Positions 17,659-27,178 of a stretch of 64,000 nucleotides of DNA are shown here, piece after piece. A model generated the notes under the pieces. That model saw only the letters and a list, made by a program, of their open reading frames with translations, was not told the origin of the DNA and ran no database searches. The DNA lies in assembly GCA_965230345.1 (NCBI GenBank), contig CBDDKR010000002.1, positions 1,054,001 to 1,118,000 on the forward strand, given 5' to 3'. The stretch's first letter is position 1; every line of letters begins with the position of its first letter. The position numbers and the translations under genes were made by a program. This DNA is from JADKBO01 sp965230345. GTDB lineage: Bacteria > Bacteroidota > Bacteroidia > Chitinophagales > Saprospiraceae.

Positions 17659-19746
17659 ATGAAAATTGCAATAAAATATATCGGAACAATTTTGATTTAT
17701 CTGCTTAGTTGCAGCCAACAAGGTTTTGCACAAGAATATTCAGAAATAGAATTTGATTCTATTAATGTGGTGGATACATTACCTAGAATTGAGGTGATTG
17801 GCCACTACTCTAATGGAAAATTGAAGTTACGATGGGCTCCAAACAAATCAAAGGATTGGTATGCTTTGGCAACTCAAGGTTATAAAATAGAACGATTTGT
17901 CATGGATGAATCATCTGGATTGCCAAATATGATATCCAGAGATACACAATTGATATTTCCTTGGAACTTGACACGATTTAAAGAGTTGAATATTGACGAT
18001 AAAGCAAATAAATATATTCTAACTATGGGAGAATGTATTTATGGCGATCGTCCCGAGGGAAACATGTCGAATTTTGCAGGCACAGCAAAAGAACTAGATA
18101 ATAAATATGGATTTGCTTTGTTTGCTGCAGATATGGATTTTCAGGCTGCTGAAGCTGGTGGTTTGGGTTATGAGGATGAAGTAGATCCTGGTATAGAATA
18201 TTTCTATAGAATTTCGGCTTTGCAACAGAAATCTATCATTCATCCCGCCTTTTTAACGATAAAGGCGATGGAGAAGGAAATACCAAAACCAAGAATTTCT
18301 GCTGGGATTGAAGGCGAAAAAAAGGTGACGATTCAATGGCTTCGAATAGAACATGAAGATTTCTTTTCTGCATATTACATTGAAGAATCTTTGGATGGAA
18401 AAACATATAATCGAGTTCAAGAATTACCCTTCGTAGGTGGAGCGTCAAGAGAGTATCCTTCTTCGGTTTTTTCATATACATTACAAATCGAAAACTATCA
18501 GCCAGCATATTATCGAATCGTCGGTATTGATCCTTTCGGAATGTTATCTATGCCTTCTAAGGAAGTGAGGTTAATGGCTCGAGATCGAACACCTTGTGAC
18601 GAACCATACGATATGAAGGTTTTGACTGATGATAAGACAGGACAAGTGTTGATTGATTGGAAGAGTTCAAGCTGCGAAGATGTAGATGGGTTTGAAATTT
18701 GGCGATCTTCCGATTTTGATGGTACCTACTTAAAGAGAAATGAAACATTGGTTTCAAAAAATCAATTCGATTATCGCGAAAAGGTAAACAATACACGTAA
18801 GAAGTATTATTATAAGGTTGCTAGTGTCGATACCGCAGGAAATAGGGCTTTTACCATCCCGAAATTGGCTGCATTTAGAGATACTATTCCTCCGTGTATA
18901 CCAACGAATCTTAAAGGTGAGGTAGATTCATCTGGAATAGTGACAATTACCTGGAACGATTGTACGGAGAAGGATTTAAGAGGATACCATATATATCGAG
19001 CTAATGCCAGCTACCACATGTATACATTGATCAATCCCCAACCTATATCTATAAATTCTTTTAGAGATACGATTACCTTAAAAACAACGACAGAAGATAT
19101 TTTTTACAAGGTAACATCAGTAGACTTTCAAGGCCATATTTCTTCATTTTCTGAAGCACTAAAATTGACAAAACCGGATACTATTCCTCCGTTTCCACCA
19201 AGTATTGAAAAGTACAATCAAGACTTAAGTAGCATTTCTATTTATTGGTCTCCAAGCCGATCTAAAGATGTAGAAGAACACCGTATTTATAGAAAGGAAG
19301 ACAATGAGAAGTGGGAGTTTTTAGGAAAAATATCGGAAACGAAAAGACCATATGTAGATCAAAACATCAATGCAGGGCACAGGTATAGTTACAAAATATT
19401 GGCTATAGATGATGCCAAGTTATCTTCTGTTGATCATGCACAAGTGTCTATAAAATTTGTAGATAAGAATTTACCAGAAATTGTAGAGATAGATTCTTGC
19501 TTTTATACTAAAAATGAACACATTCGGATTAAATGGAATCAGCCTATTCATGAAAAAACCAAGGGTATAATAGTCTATCGATCCATAAATAATGGCCCAT
19601 TATCTGTAGTGGGAAGGGTCAATAATGGAAATTCATTTGAAGATCGAAAGAAGAAGGGAGCCAATTATAGCTATGCCATCAAACATGTATGGGCCAATGG
19701 AAAGAAGTCTAAATTTAGTGAGGAAGTTATTCCACAAAAATTGTAA
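17659..19746 (+). CDS. Secreted fibronectin type III repeat protein
   Basis: A 695-residue exported protein (signal peptide ending S-C-S-Q-Q-G-F-A-Q). It contains about five fibronectin type III modules seen as recurring W-x-P/S...D-x-x-G-Y-x-I-Y/E-R and Y-x-Y-K-V-x-A-V-D patterns, for example L-R-W-A-P-N-K-S-K-D-W-Y, G-F-E-I-W-R-S, G-Y-H-I-Y-R and H-R-I-Y-R. The linkers carry D-T-I-P-P. No T9SS sorting domain is seen. It starts 5 nt after the giant TANFOR-like gene and ends 2 nt before the FISUMP gene, so it belongs to the same operon. It is probably a structural or adhesive module of a shared surface complex; that is inferred. Confidence 0.75.
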   Translation: MKIAIKYIGTILIYLLSCSQQGFAQEYSEIEFDSINVVDTLPRIEVIGHYSNGKLKLRWAPNKSKDWYALATQGYKIERFVMDESSGLPNMISRDTQLIFPWNLTRFKELNIDDKANKYILTMGECIYGDRPEGNMSNFAGTAKELDNKYGFALFAADMDFQAAEAGGLGYEDEVDPGIEYFYRISALQQKSIIHPAFLTIKAMEKEIPKPRISAGIEGEKKVTIQWLRIEHEDFFSAYYIEESLDGKTYNRVQELPFVGGASREYPSSVFSYTLQIENYQPAYYRIVGIDPFGMLSMPSKEVRLMARDRTPCDEPYDMKVLTDDKTGQVLIDWKSSSCEDVDGFEIWRSSDFDGTYLKRNETLVSKNQFDYREKVNNTRKKYYYKVASVDTAGNRAFTIPKLAAFRDTIPPCIPTNLKGEVDSSGIVTITWNDCTEKDLRGYHIYRANASYHMYTLINPQPISINSFRDTITLKTTTEDIFYKVTSVDFQGHISSFSEALKLTKPDTIPPFPPSIEKYNQDLSSISIYWSPSRSKDVEEHRIYRKEDNEKWEFLGKISETKRPYVDQNINAGHRYSYKILAIDDAKLSSVDHAQVSIKFVDKNLPEIVEIDSCFYTKNEHIRIKWNQPIHEKTKGIIVYRSINNGPLSVVGRVNNGNSFEDRKKKGANYSYAIKHVWANGKKSKFSEEVIPQKL

Positions 19747-19748
19747 TT

Positions 19749-21905
19749 ATGAATCGATATTTGATAGTTAGCATAGTTTTTATAGGGACACTCCTAACCA
19801 TTTACTCTTGTAGTAAGGATCCCATTTCAAATACGGTTCCTAAAAACAAAGAATCTGTATTTACTCCTAAATCAGAAACAATTATAATCGAAGATGGTGA
19901 TCAAGGAAAAATTGAGCGGTTTGATTCTACTCAAGTGGTTCTAACAGGTGGGTCCGAATGGGATATGATTAAAGAAGGATCGGTCATTCTTTCTCGTCCT
20001 CTTCCTGGAGCACCTGCTGGACTTCTTAGAAAGGTCATGGAAAAAGAAGTACTCAACGGAAAGGTTATGCTTAAGACGGAAGAAGCTAATTTGCCTGATG
20101 CTTTCGAGTCGTACACATGGAACTACAATTCCAAGATAGGAACTACGGATATTTTTCGAGATGCAAATGAAATCACCCATGATACTATAGATACGATTTA
20201 TACCTACGATTTGGGGAAGATAGGAAGTTTGGATTTGACTTTCGAAATGGAATTACAATTTGCTTATCAGATTGAGATGATCACAGTTGTAGATTACAAT
20301 TTTACCCAAGGTGTAACATCGGCAATGATTGGTTTTGACAATTTCAAATTGAACGATTTAAGCTTTTCAAAGCGATTTCTATTAGGAGGAAATCCTATGG
20401 AGAATGTAGAGAGTTTTCAAGGATTGCAAGATTTATTGGAGAAAAAAGTAATTACTATTGCCCTCAACCCTTTCCCAATAGATCCTCCAACTTCATTGGT
20501 CTGGGTTCAACCTGTTATGACATTAAAAGGTCTCTTGGGGGTAATGTTTGATGCCAAGTATGAGAATGTGGTTCGGCTCTATAATACAGTTCCCGCGAAG
20601 GGGGTTTATCACTACGATGGAAGCACCGGTATGTCCAACATTGATCGACAATTACCAGACAACTTCATTATGGAGGTAGAAGTAGGAATGGAAGGTACTA
20701 TTGAAGTAGAAACAGGTGTAAGAATGGAGTTGGGGCTTGCTCCTTATACGAGAAGTTTGTTTACTGCGGGAGTTGGACTAAATAATTCATTAATTAATAC
20801 CCTTACGGGGAATATAAATGCAATTTTTAGAAGTGATGGAAGTGCTACGTTTAATGCTGGTACAGAATTTAGAACAGATTTGAAGGTCGCAGGAGATTTA
20901 TTTATTGATGGAGACTTTTTTGGCTTTGCGCCGAACACTATTGATGCTCAAGTAAATGTATTTGAAAGTCAATTTAATTTGTTTAGTTATGGAGTTCAAA
21001 TAGAGAATTGTTTTACAACCTTTAAAGGGGTTTCGATTTCGGCGGAATGTAGAGGTAATAATACGATAGATTTATACTTCGATGCTTTAACTCTTGATCC
21101 AATATTTAATAACAACGATCATTATAAAATCGAATTGAGTGATGGCAGTAATACTACTGATTTAGGAGACACTTATGGATTTAGACAAAGCCATTATGCA
21201 GATGGTTCGGCATTTAGTCCAGGTGAATACGATGTGACGTTTACACATTTAGAAAGACAACAGGATGGATCCTTATTTGAAACGCAATGTAGGCGATCAT
21301 ATAAATTGACAATTCCTGATTGTAATGCTACAAATATGACTCATTGTGGAGAAGATGGATTTGCTATAATGTATGACCACCCTTACTGTGTGTATTACGA
21401 TGTTTTTAATGGTAAAAATTGGATGGCTTCCAGTTTAAATTATAGTGGAGGAAACAGTGATTGCTATGACGAAATTCCTTTGAATTGTGAAGTTTACGGA
21501 AGTTTATACGCCTTCGAAGAAGCACAGTCGGTTTGCCCTCCAGGATGGCATTTGCCTTCATCAGAAGAATGGATGACTTTGTTGAGTCAAGATGAATCGT
21601 CTGAAGTTATCCAAGAAGATGGTAAGTCAGTTGTTTTGGGTGCGGCGTATGAGTTGAAAGACTCAGGATATTGGGGATCACACTCCAGTACTCCGGGATT
21701 CAATGTAAAACCATCAGGATACAAAGACAATACTGGTGGATATAATCATTTGGGCAACCATGCGTATTTTTGGACTTCTACTGAAGGAGGAGATGTGGAC
21801 AATCAGACTGGAATAGGTGTAATCTTTGATATTAGTACAAATGACGTTACGATATCGAGCAACATCAAGGAGAATAAATTCTCTTGTAGGTGCATTCAAG
21901 ATTAA
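19749..21905 (+). CDS. FISUMP-domain lipoprotein
   Basis: A 718-residue lipoprotein; the N terminus is hydrophobic and ends T-I-Y-S-C, giving a lipidated Cys. Residues about 20-420 are beta-rich and unassigned. The C-terminal about 185 residues match the Fibrobacter succinogenes major paralogous domain (TIGR02145): Y-Y-D-V-F-N-G-K-N-W-M-A, C-P-P-G-W-H-L-P-S-S-E-E-W, Y-F-W-T-S-T-E and a terminal F-S-C-R-C-I. The domain has a C-type-lectin-like fold and is typical of surface proteins; ligands are unknown. It is fifth in the operon and starts 2 nt after the previous stop. Confidence 0.85.
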   Translation: MNRYLIVSIVFIGTLLTIYSCSKDPISNTVPKNKESVFTPKSETIIIEDGDQGKIERFDSTQVVLTGGSEWDMIKEGSVILSRPLPGAPAGLLRKVMEKEVLNGKVMLKTEEANLPDAFESYTWNYNSKIGTTDIFRDANEITHDTIDTIYTYDLGKIGSLDLTFEMELQFAYQIEMITVVDYNFTQGVTSAMIGFDNFKLNDLSFSKRFLLGGNPMENVESFQGLQDLLEKKVITIALNPFPIDPPTSLVWVQPVMTLKGLLGVMFDAKYENVVRLYNTVPAKGVYHYDGSTGMSNIDRQLPDNFIMEVEVGMEGTIEVETGVRMELGLAPYTRSLFTAGVGLNNSLINTLTGNINAIFRSDGSATFNAGTEFRTDLKVAGDLFIDGDFFGFAPNTIDAQVNVFESQFNLFSYGVQIENCFTTFKGVSISAECRGNNTIDLYFDALTLDPIFNNNDHYKIELSDGSNTTDLGDTYGFRQSHYADGSAFSPGEYDVTFTHLERQQDGSLFETQCRRSYKLTIPDCNATNMTHCGEDGFAIMYDHPYCVYYDVFNGKNWMASSLNYSGGNSDCYDEIPLNCEVYGSLYAFEEAQSVCPPGWHLPSSEEWMTLLSQDESSEVIQEDGKSVVLGAAYELKDSGYWGSHSSTPGFNVKPSGYKDNTGGYNHLGNHAYFWTSTEGGDVDNQTGIGVIFDISTNDVTISSNIKENKFSCRCIQD

Positions 21906-21940
21906 AATCAAACTAAATATCGAAACCCAAATTTTTAAAG

Positions 21941-22657
21941 ATGAAAAGTCAATTAATAGGTATTCAAATCCTTCTAAATTCCGTTTTAGGAGTTAATCTA
22001 ATGGCTCAAACAGATTTGGTCCATATTCAAAGTTTTTTAAAGGTTGATAGTTTAGAGATTCTTGAGCAGAATCATATGATCGTAGTGGTGGATACGACGA
22101 CAAAATATCTTGCGAAAATGCCTCTCATAATTGAAGTTGGAGACGTAAAACAGGGGTTCCAGAGTGGAGATCATAATGGTTGGGTATTACTTGATGGAAG
22201 AGATATTAGCACACTAAGTATAAATCAACAAAATCAGGCTACTTATTTGGGTTTTATCGACAATATACCAGATGCGACCAATAGTTATTTAAGTCAAAAC
22301 CAAGAAGACCTAGGAAGTGTAACAGGGAGCAATCAAGTTACCATTTCTCAGGACCAATTACCTGATGTTACCCTAACTACAACTACTTCAGGTAACCATA
22401 AACATAGCATAAGAACAGCGTTAAATGATACTAATGGCCCGGCTTCTCAAGGATATCCATTTGGAAATAATCATAGATCATTCAGAACCACCGATAGAAA
22501 CCAAACTACGGTTATAGGTGGAATAAATGAATTGGTTTTGGAAGGAGGAGCACATACTCATACCACTTCATCAATAAATGGTGGTGTAATACAACAAACT
22601 CTACCAATTTTGCCAAAGACCCTCAGTGTTAATGTATTTGTTTATCTAGGAGAATAA
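21941..22657 (+). CDS. Exported protein with phage tail-collar-like domain
   Basis: A 238-residue protein with an N-terminal hydrophobic signal (L-L-N-S-V-L-G-V-N-L-M-A-Q). Residues about 70-238 follow the tail-collar/microcystin-dependent-protein layout: G-W-V-L-L-D-G-R-D, a middle strand region, then paired His motifs (G-N-H-K-H-S and G-G-A-H-T-H-T) and L-P-x-x-x-x-V-N-V-F-V-Y-L-G at the end. In phages these folds trimerise at the fibre/collar junction, with the H-x-H motifs binding metal. It is the last gene of the surface operon, 35 nt after the FISUMP gene. No phage genes are nearby, so a cell-surface use is inferred. Confidence 0.6.
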   Translation: MKSQLIGIQILLNSVLGVNLMAQTDLVHIQSFLKVDSLEILEQNHMIVVVDTTTKYLAKMPLIIEVGDVKQGFQSGDHNGWVLLDGRDISTLSINQQNQATYLGFIDNIPDATNSYLSQNQEDLGSVTGSNQVTISQDQLPDVTLTTTTSGNHKHSIRTALNDTNGPASQGYPFGNNHRSFRTTDRNQTTVIGGINELVLEGGAHTHTTSSINGGVIQQTLPILPKTLSVNVFVYLGE

Positions 22658-22822
22658 CCCTTATGAATCTATAAAGTTGAATAATAAAAAGAGATAAAAT
22701 GATCCAAATATGGTTCATTGGAAGATTTAAAGTGTAATTGCTAATGAGTAATGTCATTTGTGCGATGTTTTATTCTGTTAAAAATCAATAACTTAGTGGA
22801 TTAGTCGTAATCTGATGAAGAA

Positions 22823-23626
22823 ATGGTTTGGATTAGAGTGTTGTTTTGTTGCATTTTAGGAATGGCTTTTTCAGCCTGTAGTTCTGATGATTGGGTCGAT
22901 ACAGATCAATCAAAGGGTAATTCAAATCAAAAAATTGATGAAGATCATTGTGTCTCATCTGTTTTAAGTAAAGGAAAAGTTTATATCTCTGATGATAAAA
23001 CTTGGTTATGGGCTGGCGAAGATTCGTATACACATTTTAACATTACGGATTGGATATTGGATACCTGTAATTTGAATTTTGGAGATGGAAGAGAAGTTTT
23101 TCCTGCCTTAATTGATCCAGAATATGAGAAGATATCTGATGTCGGTCACAAATATGGTAATCAAGAAAATTGTATTCTTTTGCACCACGAACAAAATACA
23201 TTGGTCTATCCTTATGGATTGTTGACATCGTATGAAGTGGTCAATGAAAATGTTGGTGATAACCCAGTAATGATAGCATATTGTGTTTTGGCAGATTTGG
23301 CTGCAGTTTATACCAGACGTTATTGCAATGAAGTTCTCACATTTGGTGTTTCTGGCTATACCTATAGAGAAGAAACTGTTTGGGAAGGTATTCAAGGGTT
23401 CATTTTGTGGGATCGAGACACTGAAAGTCTTTGGTGGCCATTAATAGATAAGGCTGTAAGTGGTGAAATGAAAAACACTGCTTTGGTAAAATATAATGAA
23501 CGAAAATGGGAAACTATGGTTTGGAGTGAGGTGATAGATCAATTCCCAAATGCACTAGTACTCAAGAAAAATCAACATTTTAATCCACCTTTAAATTGGC
23601 CTAAAAAGAGAGATATTTGTAATTGA
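22823..23626 (+). CDS. DUF3179 family lipoprotein
   Basis: A 267-residue lipoprotein (signal ending A-F-S-A-C-S-S). The body fits DUF3179 (PF11376): A-L-I-D-P-E-Y-E, the V-Y-P-Y-G-L-L...E-V-V-N-E-N-V-G-D-N-P-V block, then I-A-Y-C-V-L-A-D, L-T-F-G-V-S-G-Y and W-D-R-D-T-E-S-L-W-W. The family's second Cys, expected in Y-C-P-L-C, is Ala here, so a metal or redox role would be affected. The family has no known function. The gene is monocistronic by spacing. An ATG at 22815 in another frame closes after 14 codons. Confidence 0.75.
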   Translation: MVWIRVLFCCILGMAFSACSSDDWVDTDQSKGNSNQKIDEDHCVSSVLSKGKVYISDDKTWLWAGEDSYTHFNITDWILDTCNLNFGDGREVFPALIDPEYEKISDVGHKYGNQENCILLHHEQNTLVYPYGLLTSYEVVNENVGDNPVMIAYCVLADLAAVYTRRYCNEVLTFGVSGYTYREETVWEGIQGFILWDRDTESLWWPLIDKAVSGEMKNTALVKYNERKWETMVWSEVIDQFPNALVLKKNQHFNPPLNWPKKRDICN

Positions 23627-23695
23627 GTTTTTAATTCTTAAGCTAGGCTTAGACAGTAATGGTGTTTGATAGTAAGAATGAAGAATATTTATTGT

Positions 23696-23749
23696 TCTAA
23701 CTTTCAAGCAGTAAATTCCGCTATTGAACACAGATTTTAAATCACTTCA
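23696..23749 (+). repeat. Right-end fragment of dispersed MITE-like repeat (copy 1)
   Basis: This 54-bp stretch matches the right end of the repeats at 32770-32935 and 55676-55840: the CAAGCAG block, TTCCGCTATTGAACACA and the terminal TTTTAAATCACTTCA at 23735-23749. The left half is missing or diverged beyond recognition. It ends 3 bp from the stop codon of the DUF5916 gene, read toward it. Confidence 0.8.
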
Positions 23750-23752
23750 TTA

Positions 23753-25915
23753 CTAAAAGTTTATTCGTCTATTTACTTTAAGTGAAACACCTCTATTCTT
23801 ATTGTTAAAACTATCTGAATAATTATCGGAAAACACTAGGTATATGAAGGAAAGAGGTTTGTATTCCCATTGTAGTCTTGAATAAAAATTGATGTTATCT
23901 ATCTGTTGATTGTATTGTATGTATGTAGTCCAGTTTAGTTTATTGTTAAAGAAAAGCTCTGCACTGATCCCAAGCAAATGTAGGTCTTGTGAACCTTGTT
24001 CGTCAAATGATAATGTATTGTATTCATAATTAGCTTCTAGGTTTAAGAAGGGAAGAAAACGATATCCCAGAGTCGCCCCATATCGTGTTCGACGACCTTC
24101 GTAAAATGAACCCAATTGCACATTGGCAGAACCGTATAAACTTTTCGTGTAGTCACTATTATATCCCAATCGAATTGCAGTGTTTTGGTAGTGGTCTGGT
24201 AAAACTAATTGACCATTTCTTAAAGGATCAAACGCGTATTTAAGCTTTATGTCATCGTAATAGACATTTATATATGCAGACATTTGATTAGCAAAAAATA
24301 CAGCACTGTTATGAAAGAGGTTGGTTTCATATAGTTCACCATTTTCATTCCAATATAAATTGACATTGGCGTTGATTAGTCGAAGTGTTTGTACGTTTTC
24401 TTGATCCTGAGGATAGTAATTGTAAACAAAACTTTGGAATAATTGAGAGTAACCCTCTCTTATGAAAGTATCCTTCAATGCATCATAATTGTGTATTCTA
24501 GGCACAAAGCCAATATCCGTTAAATGATTTTTACCAACATTATTGATTTTTGTTGAAAAGGAAATGGTCCTGGTTTTATAATTATTCTCGATAGAAAAGA
24601 CCTGTCCATTGTCCTTTTCATGATTATTAAAACTGTATCCATATGTAGCAAAGCCGGACCAGATTTTGTTTGGACTAAGATAATTCCCCTTGAAACCAAA
24701 GACCCTATTGTAACTATTTTCAAAGGATGTTCCTTCAAGTTTTTGTCTATTAACGCCATAACCTAATGCATTGAACACTTGACCAAACTGGCGTTTAATC
24801 GAAGCAACGGAGTAATTCTGAGCATGGTCTTCATCTCCTATTTTACCTTGTACATTCAAGAACCCGACTCGTGTTGTTGGAGTGATATTCCCGGACAATT
24901 TTATACCCATAAGGATATCTTCAGTAGCACCGATAAAACGAGAATAGAAAGGATTGATGTCATCAGCCGCCCCTAGAGTTGTAAACATATCACTATTTTC
25001 AATAAAGAAATTTCGCCTTTCTGGAAAGACAATATTAAATCGGGTTAAATTGGTTACTTGTTGGTCCACTTCTACCTGAGAAAAATCTGGGTTTAATGTC
25101 GCATCCAACCTTAACCCGTCATTAATTTTATACTGTAAGTCTAAACTTGGTTGGATTTTTTTATGATCATCATCCGTAATATTATCTGATGTATATCTAG
25201 CGGCAATAGATGGAATAAGAATGGTTCGGTTCGTCTTTGGAGGGTTCAGAGTATCCATTGGTATGGGCTTAAGAAATCGAGTGTCATATTGTAAAAAGCC
25301 TCGTTGAAATTTATTCCATACAGTATACATTCTAGTCTTAGCATCACGGGTGTAAAACTGAAAACTCCAATGATTTACCTCTTGCTCGTAACTAAAAACG
25401 CTTAAAGGTATTTGGAGTTCATATATTTTTTTAGTCCCTTGAACAGAAGTACTACTTTGCCAGATGGCATCCCAACTCAAATTTGAATCGTCATAATTGG
25501 CTATTAAAGCGTCAAGTTGAGCGTTTTCACCATTGACAGCAAAGAAATAACCTCTGTTTTGGTTATTATATGGATCGATTATAACACCAACACAATCGCT
25601 TAGATGAAAACCTGAGAAGTAATTATCTCTTTTTAGACTATTTACTTTTATAGTGGCTATTTCATCATGGTAAATAAAGGCAATGTTTAGAAATTTTCCA
25701 TTTTGAAATACCTTTACTTCGGTGTCGTACTCAGCAGCGCCTTCATTGATAGGATAGAAATTTTGGAAGTTTTTGAAAGGCTTAAGTTTGTGCCATATTG
25801 CTTCATCAAGATTGCCGTCGACGTGTATTACTTCCTTAATGTAAGGTATAGAAGTTTGAGCTATGTTAAAGTGACCAATGAGCAAAGTTATGGCCAGTAT
25901 TATTAGGCTTTTCAT
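23753..25915 (-). CDS. DUF5916 outer-membrane protein with CBM9-like domain
   Basis: A 720-residue exported protein (signal ending F-N-I-A-Q). Residues about 25-215 form a carbohydrate-binding family 9-like domain (H-V-D-G-N-L-D-E-A-I-W, then D-C-V-G-V-I-I-D-P-Y-N-N). From about 230 onward it matches DUF5916: N-P-D-F-S-Q-V-E-V-D-Q-Q-V-T-N-L-T-R and F-P-E-R-R-N-F-F-I-E-N are strongly characteristic, followed by barrel-like strands to an aromatic C terminus (R-R-I-N-F). The family is abundant in Bacteroidota; its ligand or substrate is not established. It is divergent from the histidine kinase at 25958 with only about 42 bp between, so shared regulation is possible. Confidence 0.85.
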   Translation of the reverse strand: MKSLIILAITLLIGHFNIAQTSIPYIKEVIHVDGNLDEAIWHKLKPFKNFQNFYPINEGAAEYDTEVKVFQNGKFLNIAFIYHDEIATIKVNSLKRDNYFSGFHLSDCVGVIIDPYNNQNRGYFFAVNGENAQLDALIANYDDSNLSWDAIWQSSTSVQGTKKIYELQIPLSVFSYEQEVNHWSFQFYTRDAKTRMYTVWNKFQRGFLQYDTRFLKPIPMDTLNPPKTNRTILIPSIAARYTSDNITDDDHKKIQPSLDLQYKINDGLRLDATLNPDFSQVEVDQQVTNLTRFNIVFPERRNFFIENSDMFTTLGAADDINPFYSRFIGATEDILMGIKLSGNITPTTRVGFLNVQGKIGDEDHAQNYSVASIKRQFGQVFNALGYGVNRQKLEGTSFENSYNRVFGFKGNYLSPNKIWSGFATYGYSFNNHEKDNGQVFSIENNYKTRTISFSTKINNVGKNHLTDIGFVPRIHNYDALKDTFIREGYSQLFQSFVYNYYPQDQENVQTLRLINANVNLYWNENGELYETNLFHNSAVFFANQMSAYINVYYDDIKLKYAFDPLRNGQLVLPDHYQNTAIRLGYNSDYTKSLYGSANVQLGSFYEGRRTRYGATLGYRFLPFLNLEANYEYNTLSFDEQGSQDLHLLGISAELFFNNKLNWTTYIQYNQQIDNINFYSRLQWEYKPLSFIYLVFSDNYSDSFNNKNRGVSLKVNRRINF

Positions 25916-25957
25916 GGATAATTTAATTTTATTAGGAAGTGTGTTATTTAGATATCA

Positions 25958-27178
25958 GTGTGCAATCTAGACTTCTTTGGTATCATAGTTTTTGTTTTTA
26001 TATGTATGGCGAATTTCTGGATAAATAGAGGCGGTTATTGTATAAGTAAGGTGTCAAATGAGGTTTCTTATACGTGTATTGCTCATTGGTATACACTTAT
26101 TCCGTCTTTTTATATTCTATACTGGTGTTGTTTATTTTGGCTGTATCTTTATAAAATGCGAACAGTACTTAAACATGCTTTTCTTTGGATAACCATATAT
26201 GTTGTTTATACATATATGCTATCCTTTTATGATGACCTAAGAGCAAGGGCTTTGACTAATGTATTTAATGTACTGTTATTTATGGTGGCATACTATACCT
26301 TAAAGCATGTGCAAATTCCTTTTTTATATAAACGAGGAAAGAAGGTTCTGTTTGGACTCAGTCTAGCTTTGTCAGCATTAATAATAAGTGTTATTTGTAG
26401 GATTAACGGAATTCTCTGGATTGACAACCTTTTTGGAAAAGAAGGACAAGAAATCCCGTTTATGACAGCTGGATCATATTTGTTAAAAACCGTTCGATTT
26501 TATACGCCGGCTATTGCAATTTTGGCATGGGAATCTCATGTAGAAAGAGGTAAGGAATTGGAGCGAATGCGAATGTTGGAAAAAGAAAAAGTAGTTGCTG
26601 AACTAAAGTATTTAAAGGCTCAGATTAATCCTCATTTTTTGTTTAATACACTGAACAACTTATACTCTTTTGTAGTGACTCAATCACCGAAAGCACCTGC
26701 ATTAATAATGCATCTGTCCAATATGTTGGACTATGTTTTATATCGTAGTCAGCAGCCCTACGTAACCTTAGGTGAAGAGATTGAGACTATTCATAATTTT
26801 ATCAGCTTGGAGGAGATGCGCTATGGGGATCGATTAACCGTAGAAGTTACCACAAAAGGAAATATGGACTGCATGGTGTCACCTCTTTTGTTATTATCTC
26901 TTATAGAAAATGCTTTTAAACACGGAGCAAGTGGTGATATTGGAACACCAAGAATTGATATTGAAATCGAAGGATTGGATAATGAGATTAAGTGTAGGGT
27001 TTGGAATACAAAAAATGAACATAAAGGGGAAATTAATGATGCTTACAAAGAGGGCATTGGGCTGTCAAATATAAGACGTCAACTAAGTCTTATTTATCCT
27101 GATAAATTTGATATGGAAATTATAGAAGACAAACGAAGTTTTTGTGTACTATTACAAATTCAATTGACCCATGAATAA
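25958..27178 (+). CDS. LytS-type sensor histidine kinase
   Basis: A 406-residue kinase of the PF06580 family. The N-terminal half has several hydrophobic membrane segments (about residues 45-68, 75-90, 100-118 and 128-150). The phospho-acceptor box K-A-Q-I-N-P-H-F-L-F-N-T-L-N-N-L has H226, and an ATPase N box L-I-E-N-A-F-K-H-G and a G-I-G-L-S-N-I-R-R G box follow. The given start is a GTG at 25958; an ATG at 26006 is an alternative that leaves more room for a divergent promoter. It overlaps the response regulator by 8 bp, so they form a pair. The signal is unknown. Confidence 0.9.
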   Translation: MCNLDFFGIIVFVFICMANFWINRGGYCISKVSNEVSYTCIAHWYTLIPSFYILYWCCLFWLYLYKMRTVLKHAFLWITIYVVYTYMLSFYDDLRARALTNVFNVLLFMVAYYTLKHVQIPFLYKRGKKVLFGLSLALSALIISVICRINGILWIDNLFGKEGQEIPFMTAGSYLLKTVRFYTPAIAILAWESHVERGKELERMRMLEKEKVVAELKYLKAQINPHFLFNTLNNLYSFVVTQSPKAPALIMHLSNMLDYVLYRSQQPYVTLGEEIETIHNFISLEEMRYGDRLTVEVTTKGNMDCMVSPLLLLSLIENAFKHGASGDIGTPRIDIEIEGLDNEIKCRVWNTKNEHKGEINDAYKEGIGLSNIRRQLSLIYPDKFDMEIIEDKRSFCVLLQIQLTHE

